A program made the position numbers and the translations under genes. Source: Meconema thalassinum (lineage: Eukaryota > Arthropoda > Insecta > Orthoptera > Tettigoniidae). From it: 64,000 nt of DNA. The stretch spans positions 118,335,894 to 118,399,893 of the forward strand of contig OX336388.2 in NCBI GenBank assembly GCA_946902985.2, written 5' to 3'. The notes beneath the pieces were generated by a model. It was not told the DNA's origin. It saw only the letters and a program-made list of their open reading frames with translations, and ran no database searches. Below are positions 22,746 to 35,308 of the stretch, one piece after another. Position 1 is the first letter of the stretch; each line of letters starts with the position of its first letter.

Positions 22746-25700
22746 TTGCCTACTATACACAGCTCACCCACTGTCTAAAAGCTAGATTACACAGCTCACC
22801 CAATCACTGCCTACTAGATTACACAGCTCATCTGCTCACTGCTTGTTAGATAACACAGCTCACCTGGTCACTGCTTGTAAGATTACACAGCTCACCTGCA
22901 CACTGCTTGTTAGATTACACAGCTCACACAATCACTGCCTACTAGACTACACAGCTCATCTGCTCACTGCTTATTTTTTTTTAGCGTATGTCTTTTAGTG
23001 CCGGGAGTGTCCGAGGACATGTTCGGCTCACCAGCTTTGTAGCTGCTTCGAGACGGACACCCAATGGGTGAGCTACAAGTACCGTTGGGAAGGAAAGTTG
23101 GAAGGTAAGGACGAGGAGTTGGAAGGTAGCGGCTGTGGCCTATAGTTAGGGACCAACCCCGGCATTTGCCTGGAAGGAAGATGGGAAACCAAAGAAGACC
23201 ATCTTCAAGGTTGCCGGCGGGGGGATTCGAACCTCCTCGCCTCCCGGATGTGAGCGACTACCATCAGTCATGCCGTAACGACCACGGCTAACTCACCCGG
23301 TACTGCTTAATTGATAACACAGCTCACCTGCTCACTGCTTGTTAGATTACACAGCTCACCCAATCACTGCCTACTACATTACACAGCTCACCTGCTCACT
23401 GCTTGTTAGATAACAGAGCTCACCTGCTCACTGCTTGTTAGATAACACAGCTCACACTCTGACTAACAGCTAGATAACACAGCTCACACAATCACTGCCT
23501 ACTAGATTACACAGCTCATCTGCTCACTGCTTGTTAGATAACACAGCTCACCCTCTGACTAACAGCTAGATAACACAGCTCACACAATCACTGCCTACTA
23601 GATAACACATCTCACCTGCTCACTGCTTGTTAGATAACACAGATCACCCTCTGACTAACAGCTAGATAACACAGCTCACACAATCACTGCCTACTAGATT
23701 ACACAGCTCATCTGCTCACTGCTTGTTAGATAACACAGCTCACCTGCTCACTGCTTGTTAGATTACACAGTTCACCCACTGACTAACAGCTAGATTACAC
23801 AGCTCAACCAATCACTGCCTACTAGATTACACAGCTCACCTGCTCACTGCTTGTTAGATAACACAGCTCACCTGCTCAACGCGTGTTGGATTACACAGCT
23901 CACCCGCTGACTAACAGCTAGATTACACAGCTCACCCAATCACTGCTTACTAGATTACACAGCTCATCCCCTCACTGCTTGTTACATAACACAGCTCACC
24001 TGCTCACTGCTTGTTCGATTATACAGTTCACCCACTGACTAACATCTAGATAACACAACTCACCCAATCACTGCCTAATAGACTACACAGCTCATCTGCT
24101 CACTGCAGGTTATATACCACAGCTCATCTGCTCACTGCTTGTTAGATTACACAGCTCACCCACTGACTAACAGCTAGAATACACAGCTCACCCAATCACT
24201 GCCTACTAGATTACACAGCTCACCTGCTCAATGCTTGTTAGACAACACAGCTCACTTGCTCACTGCTTGTTAGATTACTCTGCTCACCCACTGACTAACA
24301 GCTAGATTACACAGCTCACCCAATCACTGCCTACTAGACTACACAGCTCACCTGCTCACTGCTTGTTAGATAACACAGCTCACCTGCTCACTGTTTGTTA
24401 GATTACACAGCTCACCCACTGACTAACAGCTATATTAAACAGCTCACCCAATCACTGCCTACTAGATTACACAGCTCACCCAATCACTGCCTACTAGATT
24501 ACACAGCTCTCCAGCTCACTGCTTGTTAGATACCACAGCTCACCTGCTCAACGCCTGTTAGATTACACAGCTCACCCACTGACTAACAGCTAGATTACAC
24601 AGCTCACCCAATCACTGCCTACTAGATTACACAGCGCATCTGCTCACTGCTTGTTAGATACCACAGCTCACCTGCTCAACGCCTGTTAGATTACACAGCT
24701 CACCCACTGACTAACAGCTAGATTACACAGCTCACCACACTGACTAACAGCTAGATTACACAGCTCACCCAATCACTGCCTACTAGAAAACACAGCTCAC
24801 CTGCTCACTGCTTGTTAGATTATACAGCTCACCCACTGACTAACGGCTAGAATACACAGCTCACCCAATCACTGCCTACTAGATTACAGAGCGCATCTGC
24901 TCATTGCTTGTTAGATAACACAGTTCACCTGCTCAATGCTTGTTAGATTACACAGCTCACCCACTGACTAACAGCTAGATTACACAGCTCACCACACTGA
25001 CTAACAGCTAGATTACACAGCTCACCAAATCACTGCCTACTAGAAAACACAGCTCACCTGCTCACTGCTTGTTAGATTATACAGCTCACCCACTGACTAA
25101 CGGCTAGAATACACAGCTCACCCAATCACTGCCTACTAGATTACACAGCTCATCTGCTCACTGCTTGTTATATAACACAGCTCACCTGCTCACTGCTTGT
25201 AAGATTACACAGCTCACCCACTGACTAACAGCTAGAATACACAGCTCACCCAATCACTGCCAACTAGACTACACAGCTCATCTGCTCTCTGCTTGTTAGA
25301 TAACACAGCTCACCTGCTCACTGCTTGTTAGAAAACACAGCTCACCCACTGACTAACAGCTAGAATACACAGCTCACCCAATCACTGCCTACTAGACTAC
25401 ACAGCTCATCTGCTCACTGCTTGTTAAATAACACAGCTCACCTGCTCACTGGTTGTAAGATTACACAGCTCACCCACTGACCAACAGCTAGAATACACAG
25501 CTCACCCAATCACTGCCTAATAGACTACACAGCTCATCTGCTCACTGCTTGTTAGATTACACAGCTCACCTGCTCACTGCTTGTTAGATTACACAGCTGA
25601 CCCAATCACTGCCTACTTGACTACAGAGCTCATCTGCTCACTGCTTGTTAGATAACACAGCTCACCTGCTCACTGCTTGTTAGATTACACAGCTCACCCA

Positions 25701-28630
25701 ATCACTGCTACTAGACTACACAGCTCATCTGCTCACTGCTTGTTAGATAACATAGTTCACCTGCTCAACGCTTGTTAGATTACACAGCTCACCCACTGTC
25801 TAACAGCTAGATTACACAGCTCACCCAATCCCTGCCTACTGGATTACACAGCTCACCTGCTCATTGCTTGTTAGATAACACATCTCACCTGCTCACTGCT
25901 TGTTAGATAACACAGCTCACCCTCTGACTAACAGCTAGATTACACAGCTCACCCAATCACTGCCTACTAGATTACACAGCTCATCTGCTCACTGCTTGTT
26001 AGATAACACAGCTCACCTGCTCACTTCTTGTTAGATTATACAGCTCACCCACTGACTAACATCTAGATTACACAGCTCACCCAATCACTGCCTACTAGAT
26101 TACACAGCTCATCTGCTCACTGCTTGTTAGATATCACAGCTCACCCAATCACTGCCTACTACATTACACAGCTCACCTGCTCATTGCTTGTTAGATAACA
26201 CATCTCACCTGCTCACTGATTGTTAGATTACACAGCTCACCCACTGACTAACAGCTAGATTACACAGCTCACCCAATCACTGCCTACTAGATTACACAGC
26301 TCACCTGCTCACTGCTTGTTAGATAACACAGCTCAGCTGCTCACTGCTTGTTAGATTACACAGCTCACCCACTGACTAACAGCTAGATTACACAGCTCAC
26401 CCAATCACTGCCTTCTAGATTACACAGATCGCCTGCTCACTGCTTGTTAGATTACACAGCTCACGCACTGACTAACAGCTAGATTACTCAGCTTACCCAA
26501 TCACTGCCTACTATATTACACAGCTCATCTGCTCACTGCTAGTTAGATAACACAGTTCACCTGCTCAATGCTTGTTAGATTACACAGCTCACCCACTGAC
26601 TAACAGCTAGATTACACAGCTCACCCAATCACTGCCTACAAGACTATACAGCTCATCTGTTCACTGCTTGTTAGATTACACAGCTCACCTGCTCAACGCT
26701 TGTTAGATTACACAGCTCAACCACTGACTAACAGCTCGATTACACAGCTCACCCAATCACTGCCTATTAGATTACACAGCTCACCTGCTCACTGCTTGTT
26801 AGAAAACACAGCTCACCTGCTCACTGCTAGTTAGATTATACAGCTCACCCTCTGACTAACAGCTAGATTACACAGCTTACCCAATCACTGCCTACTAGAT
26901 TACACAGCTCACCTGCCCACTGCTTGTTAGATTACTCAGCTCACCCACTGACTAACAGCTAGATTACACAGGTCACCCACTGACTAACAGCTAGATTACA
27001 CAGCTCACCCAATCACTGCCTACTAGACTACACAGCTCATCTGCTCACTGCTTGTTAGATAACACAGCTCACCTGCTCAACGCTTGTTGGATTACACAGC
27101 TCACCCACTGACTAACAGCTAGATTACACAGCTCACCCTCTGACTAACAGCTAGATTACACAGCTCACCCACTGACTAACGGCTAGAATACACAGCTCAC
27201 CCAATCACTGCCTACTAGATTACACAGCTCACCTGCTCACTGCTTGCTAGATTACACAGCTCACCCACTGACTAACAGCTAGATTACACAGCTCATCCAA
27301 TCTCTGCCTACTAGATTACACAGCTCATATGCTCACTGCTTGTTAGATAACACAGCTCACCTGCTCACTGCTTGTTAGATTACACAGCTCACCCACTGAC
27401 TAACAGCTAGATTACACAGCTCACCCAATCACTGCCTACTAGATTACACAGCTCATCTGCTCACTGCTTGTTAGATAACACAGCTCACCTGCTCAACGCT
27501 TGTTGGATTACACAGCTCACCCACTGACTAACAGCTAGATTACACAGCTCACCCTCTGACTAACAGCTAGATTACACAGCTCACCCACTGACTAACGGCT
27601 AGAATACACAGCTCACCCAATCACTGCCTACTAGATTACACAGCTCACCTGCTCACTGCTTGCTAGATTACACAGCTCACCCACTGACTAACAGCTAGAT
27701 TACACAGCTCATCCAATCTCTGCCTACTAGATTACACAGCTCATATGCTCACTGCTTGTTAGATAACACAGCTCACCTGCTCACTGCTTGTTAGATTACA
27801 CAGCTCACCCACTGACTAACAGCTAGATTACACAGCTCACCCAATCACTGCCTACTAGATTACACAGCTCACCTGCTCAATGCTTGTTAGATTACACAGC
27901 TCACCCACTGACTAACAGCTAGATTATACAGCTCAATCACTGCCTACTAGATTACACAGCTCACCCACTGACTAACAGCTAGATTACACAGGTCATCCAA
28001 TCACTGCCTACTAGATTATACAGCTCATCTGCTCACTGCTTGCTAGATTACACAGCTCACCTGCTCACTGCTTGTTAGATTACACAGCGCACCCAATCAC
28101 TGCCTACTAGATTACACAGCTCACCCAATCACTGCCTACTAGATTACACAGCTCATCTGCTCACTGCTTGTTAGATTACACAGCTCACCTGCTTACTGAT
28201 TGTTAGATTATACAGCTCTCTCAATCACGGCCTACTAGATTACACAGCTCACCCACTGATTTACAGCTAGATTACACAGCTCACCCAATCACTGCCTACT
28301 AGATTACACAGCTCACCTGCTCACTGCTTGTTAGATTACACAGCTCACCCACTGACTAATAGCTAGATTATACAGCTCGCTCAATCACTGCCTACTAGAT
28401 TACACAGCTCACCCACTGAATAACAGCTAAATTACACAGCTCACCCAATCACTGCCTACTAGATTACACAGCTCACCTGCTCACTGCTTGTTAGATTACA
28501 CAGCTCACCTGCTCACTGCTTGTTAGATTACACAGCTCACCCACTGACTAACAGCTAGATTACACAGCTCACCCAATCACTGCCTACTAGATTGCCTACA
28601 GAACTCAACCGCCTTCTGACTACTAGATTA
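22746..28630. repeat. 32-bp satellite with higher-order repeats
   Basis: All monomers start ACACAGCTCA and are 32 bp. Main types: CCCACTGACTAACAGCTAGA, CCCAATCACTGCCTACTAGA, and YCTGCTCACTGCTTGTTAGA with TT or TA ends. They commonly follow a four-monomer (~128-bp) order. About 170 monomers, interrupted by one SINE. It lies just 5' of the first recognised PPO exon. Confidence 0.97.
22974..23301 (-). mobile_element. SINE family G inserted in the satellite
   Basis: On the minus strand a tRNA-like head with GAGGTTCGAATCCCC leads to a body ending in GTCCTCGGACACTCCC. The direct repeat ACTGCTTA (22966-22973, 23302-23309) flanks it. Confidence 0.85.
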
Positions 28631-28665
28631 TTGTATATAAGGCCCTGAATAATAGAAGAGATTGC

Positions 28666-28690
28666 GATTTTTTTTTTTTTTTTTTTTTAA
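28666..28690. repeat. poly-T tract
   Basis: About 22 consecutive T. Confidence 0.9.
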
Positions 28691-28774
28691 TTTTCCCGCA
28701 ACCTAGGTTCTTTTGAGAATTGATTTTTTTTCTTTTATAATTAGGTTAAGGAAGAGGCTTGTATTTTTATGTGA

Positions 28775-28880
28775 CGTTTACTATTGTGATCATGAGCCAC
28801 AGGACCTCAATTTTTTGTGGAATCCGAACCACAGGACGTGATATGCACATCGATAAACTCACATATCACAAACCTCAACC
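28775..28880 (-). mobile_element. SINE family E, 3' remnant
   Basis: GATCATGAGCCACAGGACCT and GGAATCCGAACCACAGGA match, in reverse, the body of the SINE at 34911-35100. Confidence 0.55.
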
Positions 28881-28954
28881 CTAAAAATATTGCTTCTACT
28901 TACTCGTTGGCATTTTGTATATTCCATATATTGGATTATAATGGTTCGCTAAGG

Positions 28955-29335
28955 TAGCAAACAGATTTCCACGAAAGCAAATAGGGTTTCGATTCCGGGC
29001 TCTGCCAAGAAGTTTCAACTCTTATTTGGCCGATAACCTAGATGTTAGGCCCCTTAAAGCAACAACAACAATCAACTCTTATTTAAGGGCTGGAACTCAG
29101 TCACGTGAAGCAAAACTGTGAAGAGGAGGGTTCGATCCCCGTCTCTTCCATCCTGGAAGTGTCTTTCCCGTGGTTTCCCCGACTTCTACTGCAGGAATAT
29201 CCTGGGATCGTTCCTAAATCAGGGTCACGGCCATCTCCTTCCTAATCCTATCCCCAAGTTACAAATACACACACTATTACAGCCATCACAATTACACAGG
29301 TTATCAAACAAATTCCACACACACAACACACAAAA
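28955..29335 (+). mobile_element. SINE family F, degraded mosaic copy
   Basis: TTCGATTCCGGGCTCTGCCA (B box) is followed by an inserted tail (GATGTTAGGCCCCTTAAAGC) and then by AGGGCTGGAACTCAGTCACG, TTCCCGTGGTTTCCCCGAC and ACAAATACACACACTATTAC, matching 33640-34035. Confidence 0.7.
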
Positions 29336-29351
29336 TTAGGGCTGATAGTTT

Positions 29352-29950
29352 TAATCGATTAATTGCTACTCATCATCTTCATTTCCCCTTTTCCAGCTGA
29401 CACTGGGTGGGGGCATATATGGTTCCTCTCCACTTTGTTCTGTCGTTCCACCATTCCTCTTCCGAAACGGTGTTCCAATCCAGGTTCCGTTTACTGATGC
29501 TATTCTTCTCCTAGTCAATCCAACGCATTCTTGGTCTTCCTCGTCCTCTTTTCCCTGCCCTCGTTCCAGTGCTCGTCTTGGTAGCCTTACTTCATTCATC
29601 CGTTTGGCATGTCCAAACCGTCTCAATCTGTTTTACTCCAGTTTGTCATTTAGTTTCTGTACTCCCAGTTCTTTCCGTATATCTTCATTTCTCACTCTGT
29701 CCCTCCTCGTTTTCTGGACCATACTTCTCAGGAATCTCATCTCAGGTGCCTGTACTCTGTTCTCATCCCTCTTAGTCATTGTCCAAGTTTCTGCTGCATA
29801 TGTCATTATAGGAACGTAATATGCTTTGTACATAACTTCTTTAGCCTTAATTGGTATATCCTTGTTTCATACTAGTCCCCGTACCTGTTGGTAGAAAGCA
29901 CTCCCGAGTTGTATTCTTCTGCTAATTTCCAAATCTACTAATAAACATAA
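29352..29950 (-). pseudogene. LINE reverse transcriptase fragment (C-terminal)
   Basis: Minus-strand reading gives ISRRIQLGSAFYQQVRGLV, then AKEVMYKAYYVPIMTYAAET and LRRFGHAKRMNEVRLPRRAL, the C-terminal part of an arthropod endonuclease-reverse transcriptase. Two in-frame stops (in place of Trp near 29868 and at 29633) disrupt it; otherwise the frame holds. The 3' end is a short GATGATGAG tail. Confidence 0.85.
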
Positions 29951-29999
29951 TGAAAGATTTGAAAGTGTTTCATCATATAATATTTAGGATGTCAAATCA

Positions 30000-30595
30000 A
30001 TGATAACTGGGACTTAAGTCAATAAATTCGCTGTAGAATTGAGCAGGCCAGAATTTCTTTCATGAAAATAAGAAAAGTTTTGACCAACCGTGATTTAAGT
30101 CTGTTATTACGCACCCGACTACTTCGATGCTACGTTTTTAGTGCCCTGCTCTATGGAGTTGAATCATGGGCACTTACCGAGGTTTTACATAAGAAACTGA
30201 TAGCATTTGAAATGTGGACATATATCGCAGGAATTTAAGGATATCATGGACAGCTAAAGTCACAAATGTGGAAGTACTGCTGCGTATGAACAAAGACTTG
30301 GAAATTCTCAGTATCATCAAAAGGAGAAAACTAGAATACTTTGGTCATTTCATGCGCAACAACAAAAACCACCTCTTTCAATTAATTATCCAAGGGGAGT
30401 TTGATGGCATTAGGGGTCCAGGAGGCAGACGAATATCCTGGCTAAAAAACTTAAGCCAGTGGTTTGGACTTAATACAGTGTCACTGTTTAGAACAGCTAT
30501 GGACAAACAGCTGATCATGCTACTGATCGCCAATGTTCTTGGAGGACGAGGCACTTGAAGAAGAAGAAGAAGAAGAAGAAGAAGAAGACGATTGG
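30000..30595 (+). pseudogene. LINE reverse transcriptase fragment with GAA tail
   Basis: RISFMKIRKVLTNRDLSLLL, YVFSALLYGVESWALTEVLH and, after a frameshift near 30220, RRKLEYFGHFMRNNKNHLF and GGRRISWLKNLSQW. It ends in (GAA)n at 30556-30588, like the LINE at 15.6-16.8 kb. Confidence 0.87.
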
Positions 30596-30840
30596 TCATT
30601 TAATAATCGATTAATTGCTGTGTCGATTAATCGTTGTATTTCGCTCCTTTCACTACGCTCTCACACAAGCAAAACCGATATTTAATTAATTAAAATTAAC
30701 ATTGTATCATATATATTTTTAAATAATGTAGGCCTGCCTTCGTAGTGAAACCTAGGCTAAAACAAAATAAAACAAAAAGTATTCTTGCCCTGTTATCATT
30801 GAACAAAAGTTCAAAATCATTGCTGAACACACTTCGTATC

Positions 30841-31995
30841 CTTGACGAAAATTAATAAATGTAAAACAAAAATATTGGAATGCAACCGAAGTAAATCAGA
30901 AATCCCTACGGACCTTAAATTGGCAGATGAAAAGCTAAAGGAAAAGCAAAATAACCAGTGATAGACGGCTTCAGTGGCGTAGTCGGTAGCATGCTGAGCT
31001 TCTATGCCTAAGATCGTGGGTTCAAATCCGACCGAAGTCGTCGGATTTTTAAGAGGGTTAAAAATCCCTTAGTATGCCTTCCTTCGGGGGGGGGGGGAGT
31101 AAAGCCGGCGGTCCAGTGTCATAGATTTATGGCATGTTAAAGAACTTACCACTAATTACACCTGTGTGAAGCTAAATTGTATAGGTTAAGAATGTAAACA
31201 ACGCTCGGAGGTTCCTACGTTCGTTGCCAAGAGCCGACTGCGGTGGCGTCTGGTTGCTAAGTTCAGAACTAGTAGTCGTTGACGGTGGCGTTTGGCACCA
31301 AAAGTAAGAACTATTTGAAAAATTCAAAAGTTTGCAGTCCTTAATTGAATTAAAACACAGATAACATACACTAATACAGTCATCACTATTAACACCGGTT
31401 ATCAGACAGATTCACACACACACCCAAAGTACACGGGGCTACATGACCACGTTGTCGCAGCCCCTAAACTGAAGAACCAACCAACCAGTGATGGACGAAG
31501 CAAAGAGAATATAAAAAGTAGTTTATCTCAGGCAAAGGAAAGCATTTCTACAGAAAAGGAATCTGTTGACATTGAATATAGATTTAGATATTAAGAAGTC
31601 ATTTTTGAAAGCCTTTGTCTGGAGCTTGGCGCTCTATGGAAGTGAAACTTGGACTATTGGTGCAGCAGAAAAGAGGAGAAATGAAGCGTTTGAAATGTGG
31701 TGTTACAAGAGAATGATGAAGATCAGATGGGTGAATAGGGTTACAAACGAAGAGGTATTAAGACGAGTGGGAGAGGAGAGATGTTTCTGGCGACTGTTAA
31801 TGAACAGAAGAGATAGGTTGGTAGGACACATACTAAGACACCCAAGCTTATGGAAGGAAGGGTCGAGGACAAGATCTGTATGGGCAGATCAAAGTTAGAA
31901 TATGTTAAACACATTGCCTCGGATGTAGAGATGAAACGATTCGCTCAAGACAGGGAGGCATGGAGTTCTGCGTTAAACCAGTCAAAAGACTGAAG
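30841..31995 (+). pseudogene. LINE copy split by a SINE
   Basis: INKCKTKILECNRS and LADEKL precede the SINE; after 31496 the frame continues with AFLQKRNLLTLNIDLDIKKS, SLALYGSETWTIGAAEKRRN and RRVGEERCFWRLLMNRRDRL. The same family is at 38455-39415 and, reversed, 33368-33640. Confidence 0.87.
30967..31482 (+). mobile_element. SINE family B inserted in a LINE
   Basis: Complete copy with AACCAACC tail and a 14-bp target duplication AACCAGTGATRGAC (30953-30966, 31483-31496). The uninterrupted LINE copy at 38.8 kb shows the empty site. Confidence 0.95.
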
Positions 31996-32339
31996 ACTCA
32001 TGCAACGGCAACAACTTCGTTTTCTTTTTCGAAACCCATCCCAATTTGATTGATGTCTGTCCTTCCACTGTCACTGACTCTTATTTGGTTATTGTTAACA
32101 TGAACAAGGAAGGATACTTTGTATATTTAGGTAAAATTATTGTTTATAGATTTCTATAAATCATTCCGAAAATAAGCGTAACTGAACTTAAGCGATGACC
32201 TGTCATTTCTTATCTCGTGTTACTGATCATTTAATCGATTTTTCTGTTTGCCATTTGAGTCATCCAGTTGCAAAACTCGTTAAATCCACTCGTGAATAAG
32301 AATCATTTTCATGAGAAACGTTTCTCTGGACTTTGCGTC

Positions 32340-32655
32340 GCGTATCTTTTGTGTTTGTTGTTTTCAATTGTTTCTCTTTTTGCTTTCTGGTTTTGTGTTA
32401 GCTTTTTGCTTTTGAATTTTACTTTTTGCTTTTCTTTCTTGGTTTTGGTTTTGTGTTTGTTTTCTGCTTTTGCATTTTTTGAATTTTGCTTTTGTTTTTT
32501 GAATTTTGCTTTTTGCTTCGTGTTTTTTGTTTTTTGGTTTTATGTTTGTTTTCTGGCAAATCAAAATAAAACAAAATAAAATAAAACAAAATAAACAAAA
32601 CAAAAATTAAATAAAGTAAAGTAAAATAAACTAAACTAATTAAATAAATAATTTT
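32340..32655. repeat. low-complexity T-rich then A-rich tract
   Basis: TTTTGCTTTTGAATTTTGC-type repeats change into AAATAAAACAAAATAAA repeats; open frames across it are compositional. Confidence 0.85.
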
Positions 32656-32805
32656 ACGACATGATCCTTATTCACAAGTGAATTAAACGAATGAACGGTC
32701 AGTCGAGTTTTCATGTATGTTCTATTTATTCGAATAACCGAAGATCGCTTTTATCCAGCTCAAGGCAAAATACACGGGGCGATGTTGCAGCCCCTAAAAT
32801 ATGCA

Positions 32806-32806
32806 C

Positions 32807-32844
<38 letters not shown>

Positions 32845-32845
32845 G
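32806..32845. repeat. (CAA)n microsatellite
   Basis: About 12 CAA units following a SINE-tail-like piece (GTTGCAGCCCCTAAAA). Confidence 0.93.
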
Positions 32846-32847
32846 AA

Positions 32848-33366
32848 GCGGCTTCGGTGGCGTAGTCGGTAGCATGCTGAGCTTCTATGCCCAAGATCGC
32901 GGGTTCAAACACGGCCGAGGTCTTCGGATTTTTTAAGAGCGTTAAAAAATCCCTCAGTATGCCTTCCTTCGGAGGGGAAGTAAAGCCGGCGGTCCCATGT
33001 CATAGATTTATGGCATGTTAAAGAACCTTCCACTAATTACACCTGTGTGAAGCTAAATTGTATATAGGTTAAACATTTAACTAACGTTCTTAGGTTCCTA
33101 CGTTCGACGCCTAGAGCCGACTGCGGTGGCATCTGGTAACTAAGTTCTGAACTAGTTGGTCGTTGACGGTGGCGTTTGGCGGCAAAAGTAGGAACTACTT
33201 GGAAAAATTGAATGTCTGCAGTCCTTACTTGAATTAAAACAGATAACACACACTAATACAGTCATCACAATTAACACCGGTTATCAGACAGATTCTACAC
33301 ACACCCAAAGTACACGGGGCTACATGACCGCGTTGTCGCAGCCCATAAACTGAGGAATCAACCAAC
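32848..33366 (+). mobile_element. SINE family B, full-length copy
   Basis: From GCGGCTTCGGTGGCGTAGTC to CAACCA. Inserted at the end of the CAA repeat; no clear duplication seen. Confidence 0.9.
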
Positions 33367-33367
33367 C

Positions 33368-33640
33368 ATCTCTCCTCGCCCACTCGCCTTAATAATTCTT
33401 TACTTGTTACTCGATCTGCCCATCATCATTCTCCTGTAACACCACATTTCAAAGGCTTCAATTCTCCACTTTTCTGCAGCTCCAATAGCCCAAGTTTCTA
33501 AGAGCGCCACGCTCCAGACAAAAGCTTTCAAGATTTACTTTGTAATACCTACGGTAAATCTATATTCGATGTCAAAAGATTCCTTTTCTGTAGAAATGCT
33601 TTCCTTGCCTGAGCGAACCTACTTTTTATATCCTCTGCAT
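33368..33640 (-). pseudogene. LINE fragment, same family as 31.5 and 38.9 kb
   Basis: The complement reads through KAFLQKRNLLTS-like and AFEMWCYRRMMM segments, with frame damage. Truncated by SINE F on its 5' side. Confidence 0.75.
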
Positions 33641-34035
33641 CGTTGCAAAGTGGTTAGCATTCTTGTCCACCACCGCGGAGGACTGGGTTCGATTCCCGGC
33701 TCTGCCAAGAAATTTAATTCTGGTCTGAGGGCTGGAACTGGATACACTCAGTCTCGTGAGGCAAAACTGAGAAGAGGTGGGTTCGATTCTTACCTCAGCC
33801 AACCTGGAAGTGGTTTTCTGTGGTTTCCCCACCTCTACTCCAGGCAAATTCCGGGATGGTACGTAACTTAAGGCCACGGCCGCTTCCTACCCAAATCATA
33901 CCTCAATTACAAATACACACACGAGTACGGACATCACAGTGACACAGGTTATCAGACAACTTCTACATACACCCAAGTACACGGGGCTACATGACCATAA
34001 TGTCGCAAAGCCCCTAAAAGAATCAACAACAACAT
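33641..34035 (+). mobile_element. SINE family F, full-length copy
   Basis: tRNA-like head (AGTGGTTAGCATTCTTGTCC, GGGTTCGATTCCCGGCTCTG), a second B-box-like GGGTTCGATTCTTACC, and a 3' part (ACAAATACACACACGAGTAC to GCCCCTAAAAG) which is shared with SINE B. Confidence 0.88.
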
Positions 34036-34548
34036 CCATTTATCGTTAAACATGAAACACAGGACGTGATATTAATATTAATATTATTAACAGAAAAGCG
34101 CACGAATGTGCATAACATAGATTTACACTAGTGAAACAAACATGTTACAAAAGAGTTAATTGATGTGAAAAACATCACGATCCAGTAATCAATCAGGAAA
34201 GTGTGCATTAAAGCATTCATTCATGACCAGTCATGATATTGTGAATTGAATGTTATTTGTGAAATAGAGCAACACTGTATGATGCTTTGTTCAGTTTAAA
34301 TGTTAGTCCTTGCTATAATCACAGAGTGATTTCTGGTTATTTTTACATCGTGTGATGTAATAATTATGTGTCACATAACGAGCACACGCAGAGTTCATTT
34401 GGGGCGTGGTAGGACATGTTTTTACATATTTTATGGTGGTACCCATGCACTGCTAACTTTATCACCACATGTCTTAGTTTCTGATTGGCGCTGGTCCAGT
34501 TCCGGTTGATCATGGCATCCGTGCTGTAAAATTCTAGCGGAATGTCTT
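34036..34548. other. unassigned sequence
   Basis: A (TTAATA)n patch near 34070 and no gene motif. Confidence 0.4.
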
Positions 34549-34559
34549 CTCTCTTATCT

Positions 34560-34790
34560 TGTCTGGCTGCGTGGCTGAGGGGAAACGTTCTCGCTTGCTG
34601 AGCCCAAGGTTGCAGGTTCGAAACCTGGCGCAGTCAGCTGGCATTTGCGGGTGCGCAAATGCGAGGGAGCCGTGTCAGTACATTTACTGGCACGTTAAAG
34701 ATCCCCTTCAGAGCAAAATTCCGGCACCCCGGCGTCTCTAAAAGCCAGTGTAGTTAAAAGGGACGTAAAACAAATAACATTATTATTATC
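34560..34790 (+). mobile_element. SINE family D
   Basis: tRNA-like head GTCTGGCTGCGTGGCTGAGG with GCAGGTTCGAAACC, then CGTGTCAGTACATTTACTGG. Flanked by CTCTCTTATCT on both sides (34549-34559 and just after 34790), ending in (TTA)n. Confidence 0.88.
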
Positions 34791-34910
34791 TCTCTTATCT
34801 CTTCTCTCTGCTAGGTGCCCTTCAGCATTCTTTCTTGATGGAAGCTTTGATTTCTCTCGGATTGCTTTTCTTACATCGGCTGTGGCAATATTAATATTAA
34901 TATTGCGAAA

Positions 34911-35100
34911 TCGGGGCATGGTGGCGCAGCGGTCAAGCTGTTGGCCCCTCACCAAGATGAACCGGGTTCGATTCCCGGTCAATGCATGTGAGATTTTCGA
35001 AGTGAAATGCCATATCCTGTGGTTCGGATTGCACGTAAAAAGGAGGTCCCATGGCTCATGATCGCATGATTAACAGTCACGTAAAACAAAAAGCCTCCTT
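34911..35100 (+). mobile_element. SINE family E
   Basis: GGGCATGGTGGCGCAGCGGT head with CGGGTTCGATTCCCGGTCAA B box, short body ending ACGTAAAACAAAAAGCCTCC. Confidence 0.85.
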
Positions 35101-35306
35101 CCTTCTTTTAATATTGCTGGAAAAAAGTTAATTTTTACATTTTACTGCCTACAGTAGAACCTTGAAATTCAACATAATTATACTGTACATGCATTTTATC
35201 CTCTGGTTAATAATCAGTTGACAGAATGGACTTATTGTAATGGGTAAAAATGTTAATCCTAATTTCAAAATGACGGGCTAAATTCTCGAATATATGTCTC
35301 ATATAA
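35101..35306. other. unassigned AT-rich spacer
   Basis: Nothing recognised. Confidence 0.4.
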
Positions 35307-35308
35307 TA

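Larger units (their letters stand above)
29342..32245 (+). mobile_element. ATCGATTAAT-rich DNA element, copy 2, heavily interrupted
   Basis: Pieces at 29342-29365, 30590-30800 and 32030-32245 match copy 1 (19205-20118, reversed) in order, e.g. GGTTATTGTTAACATGAACA. Between them are two LINE fragments and a LINE carrying a SINE. Confidence 0.65.

Noticed and set aside
22746..28630. CRISPR-like regular repeats
   Set aside because: No unique spacers; the whole 32-bp monomer is repeated, and the host is eukaryotic.
32268..32603. Membrane-like Phe/Cys-rich open frame
   Set aside because: Low-complexity TTTTGC repeat; no start context or homologous motif.
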